Part shown: piece by piece, positions 7,440-13,851 of the stretch | Layout of the letters: each line of letters opens with the position of its first letter | Numbering within the stretch: position 1 is the first letter of the stretch | Source: Candidatus Bathyarchaeota archaeon | GTDB taxonomy: Archaea > Thermoproteota > Bathyarchaeia > Bathyarchaeales > Bathycorpusculaceae | Reading direction: 5' to 3' | Assembly: GCA_003601875.1 (NCBI GenBank) | Contig: PIYF01000002.1 | Coordinates: 1 to 15,604, forward strand | Length of the DNA stretch: 15,604 nucleotides | Position numbers and translations under genes: made by a program | Notes under the pieces: generated by a model | Seen by the model: only the letters and a program-made list of their open reading frames with translations | Databases searched by the model: none | Told to the model about the DNA's origin: nothing

Positions 7440-7513
7440 TGCCGAGGGCCGGGTTTGAACCGGCGACAACCCGGTCTTCAGCCGGGCGCTCTCCCAGGCT
7501 GAGCTACCTCGGC
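7440..7513 (-). tRNA. tRNA-Phe (anticodon GAA)
   Basis: The minus strand gives a complete cloverleaf: acceptor GCCGAGG/CCUCGGC with A73 at 7440, and D stem GCUC/GAGC. The anticodon stem is CCCGG/CCGGG around loop CUGAAGA (anticodon GAA, U33 and G37 present). The T arm is GCCGG-UUCAAAC-CCGGC. There is no intron. CCA is not encoded (the next bases read TCT), unlike the tRNA-Gly in this window. A T-run at 7419-7423 (minus strand) is a plausible terminator. Confidence 0.96.
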
Positions 7514-7536
7514 TTTTTAAGAATCAAAATGTTAGC

Positions 7537-7548
7537 TTATATTTTTAA
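7537..7548 (-). promoter_or_regulatory. TATA-like promoter of tRNA-Phe
   Basis: The minus strand reads TTAAAAATATAA, centred about 29 bases upstream of the mature tRNA 5' end, in the 54-base gap after the endonuclease IV-like gene. The spacing suits a short tRNA leader. Confidence 0.5.
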
Positions 7549-7567
7549 GTTTTCTGAATTTAACGGT

Positions 7568-8431
7568 TTAATAATTGTAGATTTTCTTAAGAGTCTCTCT
7601 CATTTTTATTGCATCCATATCTAAGATTGGGCTTTCACTTATTATCACTGGTTTCAGTTTGAATTCTGCTATTGTTTCGGCTAGCATTGCGAAGTCTGGT
7701 CCATATTCTTCCTCTTCTAAAGTGTGGTGGCATTTTTCTCCTTTTTCTGTGAATTCAACCTTCGTGAAGTGACAGTGTAAGTTTTTAACGGCTTCTTTTC
7801 CTAAACGTTTTTCAATTTCCTCTAATACTTTTCTAAAATCTTCAATCTTTTTGAATCTTCCCATGTCTCTTGCATGTAGGTGAGCCCAATCTATTACTGG
7901 TTTTGTTTGTTCAAGATTTTCACATAAACCTAAAATTTCCTCTAAACTTCCAAACTGGGAGAGTTTACCCATTGTTTCAGGTCCAAGCATTACTTTGTTG
8001 ATTCCAAGCGTCCTTAATTCTTCAATAACATCTTTCATGGCTTTTAAACAGTTTTTGAAAACTTCTCTTGGAGTTTTCTTTCCATAAAAGGCTGGATGAA
8101 AAACAACTATGTGGGCGCCCATCCAGTCAGCTGCCTTTACACATGCAATTAAACGTTTTTTACTCGCTTCAACAACCTCTTCTGCACCGCCAAAATTTAT
8201 AAAGTAGGAACCGTGAAGGCTTAGCCAAACATCGTTTTTCTTTGCTTCCGCTTCAAGTTGTTTAGCGACTTCCATCTTGATTTTTGGTTCTCCACCCCAC
8301 CGTACAGCTTGATATTCAAACGCATCTAACCCTTCTTCATGAAGAAGCCTCGGAACATCTGTTAAAGAAGCCTTCAATTTTTTAAAGGATGGTGGAACTC
8401 CAGCAGGTCCAAACCTTGGACGATCAGCCAT
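7568..8431 (-). CDS. Endonuclease IV-like (AP endonuclease 2 family) TIM-barrel protein
   Basis: A 287-residue protein of the AP endonuclease 2 / xylose-isomerase-like TIM-barrel family. Endonuclease IV members incise DNA at abasic sites using three zinc ions. Seen metal-ligand positions in order: H73 (SLHGSY), H112 (VFHPAFYG), E152 (GPETMGK), D181 and H184 (VIDWAHLH), H219/H221 (LHCHF), H235/H236 (CHH) and E266 (ISESPILD). These follow the E. coli Nfo ligand order. However, the Asp two residues before the CHH-type histidine in Nfo (D229) appears as K233 here, so one zinc site may be altered. Archaeal homologues commonly have this EYTEKGEK-type segment. The start is ATG at 8431, with AGAGGA overlapping the upstream stop codon; an upstream in-frame ATG at 8494 would overlap the previous gene by 53 bases. 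A sugar-phosphate isomerase function cannot be excluded. Confidence 0.85.
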   Translation of the reverse strand: MADRPRFGPAGVPPSFKKLKASLTDVPRLLHEEGLDAFEYQAVRWGGEPKIKMEVAKQLEAEAKKNDVWLSLHGSYFINFGGAEEVVEASKKRLIACVKAADWMGAHIVVFHPAFYGKKTPREVFKNCLKAMKDVIEELRTLGINKVMLGPETMGKLSQFGSLEEILGLCENLEQTKPVIDWAHLHARDMGRFKKIEDFRKVLEEIEKRLGKEAVKNLHCHFTKVEFTEKGEKCHHTLEEEEYGPDFAMLAETIAEFKLKPVIISESPILDMDAIKMRETLKKIYNY

Positions 8432-8437
8432 CTGAAA

Positions 8438-8443
8438 TCCTCT
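8438..8443 (-). promoter_or_regulatory. SD overlapping upstream stop codon (translational coupling)
   Basis: The minus strand reads TAGAGGA: the TAG stop of the membrane-protein gene (8442-8444) runs straight into GAGG, 7 bases before ATG 8431. This decides the endonuclease start and suggests coupled translation of the two genes. Confidence 0.65.
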
Positions 8444-9203
8444 ATCGTTTTCTATACCTATAACGCCGATAACTTTTCCGTCTATAGGCAACATAAATTA
8501 AAACGGTGAAGGCTGAAATCCAAGCTGCAGCATTTTGAAAGAATATATATTTTCCAATGTTATCTAAAGTGGCGAGAAACCTTACAGGGCTGGAGAAACT
8601 TAAAACGAACCCTCTAAAAGCAGGCGCGGCGTTTATTAACGCATTGTTTACCGGTGAAAAAACTTGACTTATAGGTTTTAAAGCATTTGTAATTCCCTTA
8701 ATAAGGCCTAGTAGTGAGGAGTTTGTTTGATAAGCATGCGAGATGTTCCAGTAAATGAGTTGAGGATAGCATAAAAGAGAAAAAATAAGGGTGAACGTTA
8801 TGAATGTTGAAATAATTATTAAGGCGCTTTTCAAAGTTCTGAGGCGTATTTCACTCCAAAAACGATTTTCAACTCCTTTAAGTCTGGCTTTCCCTTTTCC
8901 CTTTTCCCTATGAAGTTTAACAGGTACGTGTTCAGTGAGGTAAGCCCAACTTGATGCAAGCGTGATAGTTACCCCTACTGGAATAAGGAAAAAAAGTGTA
9001 ACTGTTAAAGTCCAAACTTGTCCTTGAATTCCCAAGTTAATAGCGTAAAGTACAACGGCAAATTCAATTAACCCGATAACCAGTAAAAACAATAATAGGG
9101 CGGTTAAGCCCTTCAAAGTCGACCAACGGAAAATAGGTCGTCTAGGAGACTTATTGGTTGAAGCCATGATGCAACACCAACTTTGAATATTCGCTTTTCC
9201 CAT
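8442..9203 (-). CDS. Unrecognised four-helix membrane protein with basic C-terminal tail
   Basis: A 253-residue integral membrane protein of no family I recognise. Hydrophobic helices lie at about 31-55, 63-88, 125-150 and 222-240. A basic loop rich in K/R (about 95-125) separates helices 2 and 3. A long segment of about 70 residues with small and polar residues lies between helices 3 and 4, probably outside the cell. The protein ends in an Arg/Tyr/Lys tail (RRKSYRRYRYRKR), probably cytoplasmic by the positive-inside rule. The start at ATG 9203 is supported by a TATA element about 28 bases upstream (leaderless). ATG at 9167 preceded by GGTG is an alternative and would drop 12 residues. It is followed 10 bases later by the endonuclease IV-like gene with an SD overlapping its stop, so the two are cotranslated. 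Function unknown. Confidence 0.75.
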   Translation of the reverse strand: MGKANIQSWCCIMASTNKSPRRPIFRWSTLKGLTALLLFLLVIGLIEFAVVLYAINLGIQGQVWTLTVTLFFLIPVGVTITLASSWAYLTEHVPVKLHREKGKGKARLKGVENRFWSEIRLRTLKSALIIISTFITFTLIFSLLCYPQLIYWNISHAYQTNSSLLGLIKGITNALKPISQVFSPVNNALINAAPAFRGFVLSFSSPVRFLATLDNIGKYIFFQNAAAWISAFTVLIYVAYRRKSYRRYRYRKR

Positions 9204-9228
9204 TAAAAAATGTGCTGTTAAAAGTTAT

Positions 9229-9236
9229 ATTTATAA
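9229..9236 (-). promoter_or_regulatory. TATA box of the membrane protein / endonuclease IV-like operon
   Basis: The minus strand reads TTATAAAT, centred about 28 bases from ATG 9203, placing transcription start at or within a few bases of the start codon. The same AT-rich stretch (9226-9266) must also hold the divergent promoter of the plus-strand zinc-ribbon gene; TTTATTTAAA at 9257-9266 is a candidate. Confidence 0.5.
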
Positions 9237-9283
9237 TAGTATATGATATCTTGTTGTTTATTTAAACGCTGGCTTGGTTGAGT

Positions 9284-10264
9284 ATGCCTGAAACTGCTGA
9301 AAAGAAGAGGATGGAACTTTATAAAAAAAGAGATGTACAAATTTTTTTAAGTAAATTTTTAAGCGGGGAAATAAAAAAGCTTGAACCAGTATATGACTTA
9401 AAACATGGCTACCATTACCCTTTAATTGAGGAAATAATTGGCAAGACTTCCAATGTAAAGGCTTTCCTACAAGAACTTTATGATGCTGGAATTTTAGAGA
9501 GAAAATTGTATGACAAGCTCACTCTATGTCCCAAGTGTAATTCATCCAGTGTTTCAGTTCACTTCAGTTGTCCCTACTGTAAATCATTCAACATCAAAAG
9601 AAGCTCCCTAATTGAACACGTTAAATGCGGATATATGGATGTAGAAGAAAACTTTCGAAAAAACAACAAGCTCATTTGCCCAAAATGTCACGAAGAACTG
9701 AAAAAACTTGATGTAGATTACAGGAAAGCAGGTGTTTGGTGTACATGTAAAGACTGTGGAAAAAGCTTCGACATTCCAACAACAACGCTTTTTTGCAGAA
9801 ACTGTCACACAAACTTCACATTTGAAGATGCTATTTTTGAAGATATTTACATTTACAGCTTAAAAGAGGAAGCTAAAAGGGAGGCTTCTTTAAGCTGGAC
9901 TATGATTACACCAATAAGGGAACTCTTGATAAAGAATGGGTTTAAAGTTGAAAGCCCAGCCTTTCTTAAAGGAAAATCTGGTGCAAAACACATGTTTGAT
10001 ATTGCAGCTTATAAAGATAGAAAAGAAAACGTGATGGTTATAGATTTAACAATTTCAAAAGATGTTGTTTCAGAGCAGCCAGTGATTGCATTATTCGCAA
10101 AGATGTATGATGTTTCACCAAATAAAGCCTATTTGATTGCGATTCCAAAAATAAGTGAAGATGGAAAGAAGATGGGTATGCTTTACAAAATTGAAATCAT
10201 TGAGGCACAAGATCAGAAAAGTGTTGTGGAAGCGTTACAACAAAAGCTGAAGTTAAACGGTTGA
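9284..10264 (+). CDS. Multi-zinc-ribbon TackOD1-like protein with C-terminal restriction-endonuclease-like domain
   Basis: A 326-residue soluble protein. The N-terminal ~75 residues are helical and resemble a winged-helix (ELYDAGILERK, then straight into CPKC). Cysteine pairs follow at C82/C85, C96/C99, C132/C135, C153-C155-C158 and C171/C174, with an EHVKCG motif (H112, C115). This pattern resembles the TackOD1 output domain described in TACK archaea (recognised by pattern, not by search). The C-terminal ~125 residues resemble the PD-(D/E)XK fold: E223, D239 (KHMFDIAAY) and D254 (VMVIDLT). The usual catalytic Lys two residues after the second acid is T256, with K259 nearby, so it may be inactive or have a migrated lysine. 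The start is ATG at 9284, with TTG at 9278 as the alternative. Its stop is one base from the stop of the convergent large pilin gene. A regulatory or DNA-processing role is inferred only. Confidence 0.72.
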   Translation: MPETAEKKRMELYKKRDVQIFLSKFLSGEIKKLEPVYDLKHGYHYPLIEEIIGKTSNVKAFLQELYDAGILERKLYDKLTLCPKCNSSSVSVHFSCPYCKSFNIKRSSLIEHVKCGYMDVEENFRKNNKLICPKCHEELKKLDVDYRKAGVWCTCKDCGKSFDIPTTTLFCRNCHTNFTFEDAIFEDIYIYSLKEEAKREASLSWTMITPIRELLIKNGFKVESPAFLKGKSGAKHMFDIAAYKDRKENVMVIDLTISKDVVSEQPVIALFAKMYDVSPNKAYLIAIPKISEDGKKMGMLYKIEIIEAQDQKSVVEALQQKLKLNG

Positions 10265-10265
10265 A

Positions 10266-11675
10266 TTAGTCTTTTAAGTAAACCGCTATGTTTCCTCTAT
10301 CAGTCACAATCTTAACTATGTAACCGTCTTTGGGTAAGGTTACATTTTGACAAGAAAAAGATTTAGTTTCACCTGAACCTACGAAAATGTTTACATCATA
10401 TCTTTTATGAAGGGAGTTATCAATCACCCATAAAGAAACAATATGCACGGTTAATGGACATGAATTTTTTAGTTTTAAAGTTAACTTATTAGCGTTTCCA
10501 CCGCTCTCACTATAGGTTTCTTCGGTTCCCCAACCTCCATGAGAAGGTTCTGGATGCACATATTTTCTGACAACCAAATTTCTAACTCTATGTTCATTTG
10601 TTAATCCACCAGTTCTTCCACCTATGCTGAAATAATTACCCGACTTATCAATGTTAACGGAGTCTGAAGCATTTAACTTTAACAAGCCGTCGTAAAAAAT
10701 CTCTGCAGTTCTTCCGTAATGAATTATTTCCACTTTATGCCATTGAGAATTGTCTATTGATGATTCCTCAGCATAGGCGATTGGAGCGCCATTATCAACA
10801 GTTGACTTTGTAAAGGCTATTCTATCTTGATACTCATCAAAAGTGAAGTGATAGCCGCCATCAACCATATCTTCTCGAGTGGATGAAACTGATTTGTCAT
10901 AGACACCTAACCAAACCGCATCAGCTCCTGATCCCCCACCTGTCCAAAATTCAAATTTTGCAACAAAACCGTCCCCTGGATTTTTTAAATAATATAGGTG
11001 GCCAAGTTTATTTTTAGCTGGTTGTGTAAGTCTAACCCATTTGTTCGCTGAATCGTAATGAGCTGAACCGTCTAAAATTCCATCTGGAGGTGTTTTCATA
11101 TCATCGTAAATGAACATTGTTTGTTTTGGGTTGCTAAGGGTGGTAGCGGTGGAGTTTCCATAATAAATGTATATTGTGGCTGAATTTGGATTTGCAGGTA
11201 TTTTCGGAACTTTAATCCAGAAAGTAGCGTTTATCCCGTCATATTCTGATTCTCTCCAGTATGAGATGGGTTGTTCCATACCGCTTGAGCTGTTATACCA
11301 TGTGAACCTTACATCATCAAAATCTGATTGACTGATGTGAGTTGTGTAATATGTATTTCCATTACTTGAGCCTGTTCCATTTATAATGGTTATTTTCACT
11401 TGATAATCAGTAACGCTTCCAGCTGTGCTGCCAGTAATGTTATGTTGAACTCTATAGTTGAAGTTTTGATAATACCATGCGAAACTGTCTGATTCAACAC
11501 TAATGATTTCAATTTTTTCCTGCATTCTTTCCCAGTCAAACTGGTTCATTTGGTAACTCCATAAAACAACGTTTGAAACTATAACAACTATGAGAATTAA
11601 ACTTAACATGACAACTATAACTGTGCTTATTCCACGTTCATCAGATTTAAGATGCTTTATAATAGCCTTCAACAT
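10266..11675 (-). CDS. Large type IV pilin-like adhesin: class III signal, DUF2341 and lectin-like domain
   Basis: A 469-residue surface protein, the last gene of the pilus operon. The N-terminus has the prepilin pattern: basic n-region, DERG/ISTVI cleavage site (after G15), then a hydrophobic helix at 16-41 that would pack in a filament core. Residues about 75-190 match DUF2341: YQVKITI, DDVRFTWY, ISYW, ATFWIKVPKIP and IYIYYGN. Residues about 190-385 look like a concanavalin/LamG-like jelly roll: WLGVYD, GGYHFTFDEYQDRIAF, WHKVEIIHYGRTAEIFYDG, and the typical end YVHPEP..GGWGTEE. Residues 396-469 are a small beta domain resembling the C-terminal part of the upstream small pilin. ATG 11675 is preceded by GGGGGA and overlaps the upstream gene by 29 bases. 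Pilins are usually 100-250 residues, so this is unusually large. Likely role: adhesive pilus subunit or tip binding a polysaccharide or glycoprotein; the ligand is unknown. Confidence 0.85.
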   Translation of the reverse strand: MLKAIIKHLKSDERGISTVIVVMLSLILIVVIVSNVVLWSYQMNQFDWERMQEKIEIISVESDSFAWYYQNFNYRVQHNITGSTAGSVTDYQVKITIINGTGSSNGNTYYTTHISQSDFDDVRFTWYNSSSGMEQPISYWRESEYDGINATFWIKVPKIPANPNSATIYIYYGNSTATTLSNPKQTMFIYDDMKTPPDGILDGSAHYDSANKWVRLTQPAKNKLGHLYYLKNPGDGFVAKFEFWTGGGSGADAVWLGVYDKSVSSTREDMVDGGYHFTFDEYQDRIAFTKSTVDNGAPIAYAEESSIDNSQWHKVEIIHYGRTAEIFYDGLLKLNASDSVNIDKSGNYFSIGGRTGGLTNEHRVRNLVVRKYVHPEPSHGGWGTEETYSESGGNANKLTLKLKNSCPLTVHIVSLWVIDNSLHKRYDVNIFVGSGETKSFSCQNVTLPKDGYIVKIVTDRGNIAVYLKD

Positions 11676-12060
11676 GATTCCCCCTACTGGTAATTATGTC
11701 TAGATAATACACTCTGTTTGGAAGCCAAGAATATGTAATGTTAAGCCAACCATGTTCACCGAGTTCTAAATGAAATTTTGTAGGAAGATACTGTCTTGTA
11801 TGATTAATGTAGACTGCTGAAATGGTAACCGAGACTTTTCCAATATTTCTTAAATAAACACTGACGGTTTCATCGTGAAACCATACATCCTCTATTATTA
11901 CTCTTTCACCCATGGTTTGCCTTAAATTATTTGTAATAACATAGGTGGCTGTTGTAGCGAGAGACATGGCAGCCACAGCTATGACTGTAAGTAGAAGATT
12001 GCTTAAGACAGGGGTTATAGCCCTCCTGTTCAAAAGGAACTTTTTAAAAACGTTCTTCAC
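11647..12060 (-). CDS. Small archaellin-like type IV pilin
   Basis: A 137-residue prepilin. A short basic n-region (KKFLLNRRA) leads to ITPVLSNLLLTVIAVAAM. The predicted peptidase site lies between A14 and I15, and a ~28-residue hydrophobic helix then forms the pilus core. The rest is one beta domain: IEDVWFHDETVSVYLRN, TISAVYIN, and a C-terminal YLDIITSRGNHVEGYY. This follows the archaeal pilin/archaellin pattern (DUF1628/arCOG pilins). The chosen start is GTG 12060: GAGGTGA lies 5 bases upstream and overlaps the preceding stop, whereas GTG 12069 sits inside that SD. It lies directly before the large adhesin pilin and overlaps it by 29 bases. It is probably the bulk or partner subunit of the same filament. 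Confidence 0.85.
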   Translation of the reverse strand: MKNVFKKFLLNRRAITPVLSNLLLTVIAVAAMSLATTATYVITNNLRQTMGERVIIEDVWFHDETVSVYLRNIGKVSVTISAVYINHTRQYLPTKFHLELGEHGWLNITYSWLPNRVYYLDIITSRGNHVEGYYKAS

Positions 12061-12065
12061 ACGTT

Positions 12066-12072
12066 TCACCTC
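12066..12072 (-). promoter_or_regulatory. SD (GAGGTGA) overlapping the TadC stop, deciding the small pilin start
   Basis: The minus strand reads TGAGGTGA followed by AACGT and GTG (12060). The TGA stop of the upstream gene (12071-12073) shares two bases with the SD, which fits translational coupling. It argues against GTG 12069, which lies within the SD. Confidence 0.65.
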
Positions 12073-12886
12073 ACAAGAAAAGTTTTAAGGCTATATACCC
12101 GCAGATCATCATAACTAAACAATGTTTCAATCCGGCAACTATTGTTCCTTCACCCATTTTTCCAGCAACAAGTCCGCCAAAGAATGCTTGAATAATTGTC
12201 ATATGGAAGAAAAGTCTTCGCATATTCATCGAAGTTATTGCAGCTGTTCCAAGTATGGGTGAGCCTTCCACAGTGACGAAGAAAGAGTTAAACAGCAAAA
12301 TTATGGTGAATAGGAAAACAAAGAATGCTACATAAATTATTGCAATGTAGGGTTTTGTCTGATTTCTCCTTTCCTTATCAAGCAATAAAGTTGTCTGAAC
12401 AAACTTTCCAAGGGGATCAAAAACCTTTTCAACATGTCCTCCTGAACGGCTTGCTTCAATTATTAAAGGCACTGTTCTCTGAACCAAAACCGTATTGACA
12501 CGTTTACCGAAAGCTAATAGAGCTTCTTCAAAAGTTCTACCCCATGAAATTTGAGCCGTAAGTTTCCTCAATTCAGTTGTGAGAGGACCATAATTTCTTT
12601 TTGAAGCCTCTTCAATTGCTTGTGGAAGAGTCATCCCTGTCTCTTGAGCTTGAACTATACTTCTAAAAAGTTCAGGTAAATGTTCATTCACTCCTCTTCT
12701 CCATTTATAATCAATGTATTCAAGAATTGCAGGAGGCAGAACAGCAGCCAAAAGAGCGGCGAATATAAAATCGTCAAAGTTTGAGGTGAAACGATATTTT
12801 AAATATCCAGTAATGATTAAGATTATAGCTGAAAAAGCTGATGCAAACCATCCGAATTGTTTTACACGGTGTCCAACTTTAAGCAT
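12071..12886 (-). CDS. Type IV pilus platform protein, TadC-like (single T2SSF domain)
   Basis: A 271-residue inner platform protein of the type II secretion F (T2SSF) family, expected to couple the cytoplasmic ATPase to pilin extraction from the membrane. Helices lie at about 12-28 and 38-58. The cytoplasmic T2SSF helical bundle follows at about 65-175 (HLPELFRSIVQAQETGMTL, GRTFEEALLAFGKRV, SRSGGHVEKVFDPL). Then come helices at about 180-205, 228-250 and 254-270. SGGH and GMTLPQAIE are typical of the family. It has one T2SSF domain, unlike archaellum ArlJ with two, and pairs with the upstream TadB-like gene. ATG 12886 lies 5 bases after GGTGA, which overlaps the upstream TGA stop. Confidence 0.88.
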   Translation of the reverse strand: MLKVGHRVKQFGWFASAFSAIILIITGYLKYRFTSNFDDFIFAALLAAVLPPAILEYIDYKWRRGVNEHLPELFRSIVQAQETGMTLPQAIEEASKRNYGPLTTELRKLTAQISWGRTFEEALLAFGKRVNTVLVQRTVPLIIEASRSGGHVEKVFDPLGKFVQTTLLLDKERRNQTKPYIAIIYVAFFVFLFTIILLFNSFFVTVEGSPILGTAAITSMNMRRLFFHMTIIQAFFGGLVAGKMGEGTIVAGLKHCLVMMICGYIALKLFL

Positions 12887-12891
12887 TTAAT

Positions 12892-13851
12892 TCACCATTT
12901 AGGAGATATAGCATCTAGGATTATGAGGAAAATTATTGAAGCTAGAGGGATTAGAAGATAAGTTATTAGGTTTAACATTAAATCAGGAGTCAGAACGCCG
13001 AGGCTTCCTCCAAGCACAGCGGTAACTGCGAGCATTATAACGAAAAGTAATGGCCCCGTTACAAGTATTGCCACATAAAATTCCGATAGTATTGATAATG
13101 TGTCTGAAAACTTGCGGAGACTTATCCTTTTAAGCTTCATATAATGATTAGACTTATTTCGAAGAAAACTAGCTAAGTTTCCACCAGAATGTATTGTTGA
13201 AATTAATCCTTCCAACAGTTCTCTAAATTTTTTTGATGGAGAAAACTTTGAAGCTTTCTCTAAAGCTGAGATTATATCTAAACCGAAAAGGTTTACATCT
13301 CTTACAATGTCTTTGGCTTCCGAAGAAACCGCTAAAGGTACATTAAGCTTTGAAAGGGATTGGAAAATTTTTTCTGGGGGAACGCCAGCACTTGCAAGAA
13401 TAGCCATATAACCAGTTGTGAATGGAAGTTCATCTTCCAACTCTCTTTTAAGTTTGTCAGCTCGGTAGATTGGGTAGAAATAGAATCCACCTATTGAAGA
13501 TGCTACAGCGAAAAGGGCGCCTCCAACACCGAAAAGAAAAGCGTTTAATGGGGGAACTTTGAAAAACAGAGTGAGTGCGCATGGAATGAAGGCGACAGTT
13601 ACAGATGAAGCTAAAATTGTAACGAATAAGGTTAAGCTAACATAAGCTTTGAAGCCTACTTTAACCCCAGATTTTTGAAGACTAACGTCTAAATCTTTAA
13701 AGAGAGGTAAAAAACTGTTGATTTTATCTCCTAGAAGTTTGTAAGCTAAAAATTGGGTTCTTCGAGCTATAGAAACAGGTTTTTCCTGTGTGTTTTTCAC
13801 TTTAAGCTTTTTAATCCATGTTCTAATTCTTCTAAAAGTTTTGTTTTTCAT
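12892..13851 (-). CDS. Type IV pilus platform protein, TadB-like (single T2SSF domain)
   Basis: A 319-residue T2SSF family membrane protein. It has a basic N-terminal tail (~60 residues), helices at about 68-95 and 102-128, a cytoplasmic bundle at about 135-250 (ELPFTTGYMAILASAGVPP, FRELLEGLISTIHSGGNLA), and helices at about 253-282 and 290-315. It starts at ATG 13851, which overlaps the upstream ATPase stop as ATGA; GGGG at 13857-13860 serves as SD. Its pairing with the TadC-like gene suggests the two form a heteromeric platform like TadB/TadC or the methanogen Epd pilus, instead of the fused ArlJ type. The basic N-terminal extension may contact the ATPase (inference). Confidence 0.88.
   Translation of the reverse strand: MKNKTFRRIRTWIKKLKVKNTQEKPVSIARRTQFLAYKLLGDKINSFLPLFKDLDVSLQKSGVKVGFKAYVSLTLFVTILASSVTVAFIPCALTLFFKVPPLNAFLFGVGGALFAVASSIGGFYFYPIYRADKLKRELEDELPFTTGYMAILASAGVPPEKIFQSLSKLNVPLAVSSEAKDIVRDVNLFGLDIISALEKASKFSPSKKFRELLEGLISTIHSGGNLASFLRNKSNHYMKLKRISLRKFSDTLSILSEFYVAILVTGPLLFVIMLAVTAVLGGSLGVLTPDLMLNLITYLLIPLASIIFLIILDAISPKW

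Noticed and set aside
7439..7624. Open frame on the plus strand beginning MPRAGFEPATTRSSAG
   Set aside because: It is the well-known spurious translation of the antisense of a tRNA gene (tRNA-Phe at 7440-7513), not a protein.
8432..8494. N-terminal extension of the endonuclease IV-like protein to ATG 8494
   Set aside because: It would overlap the upstream gene by 53 bases and adds 21 residues not typical of the family; ATG 8431 has a good SD.
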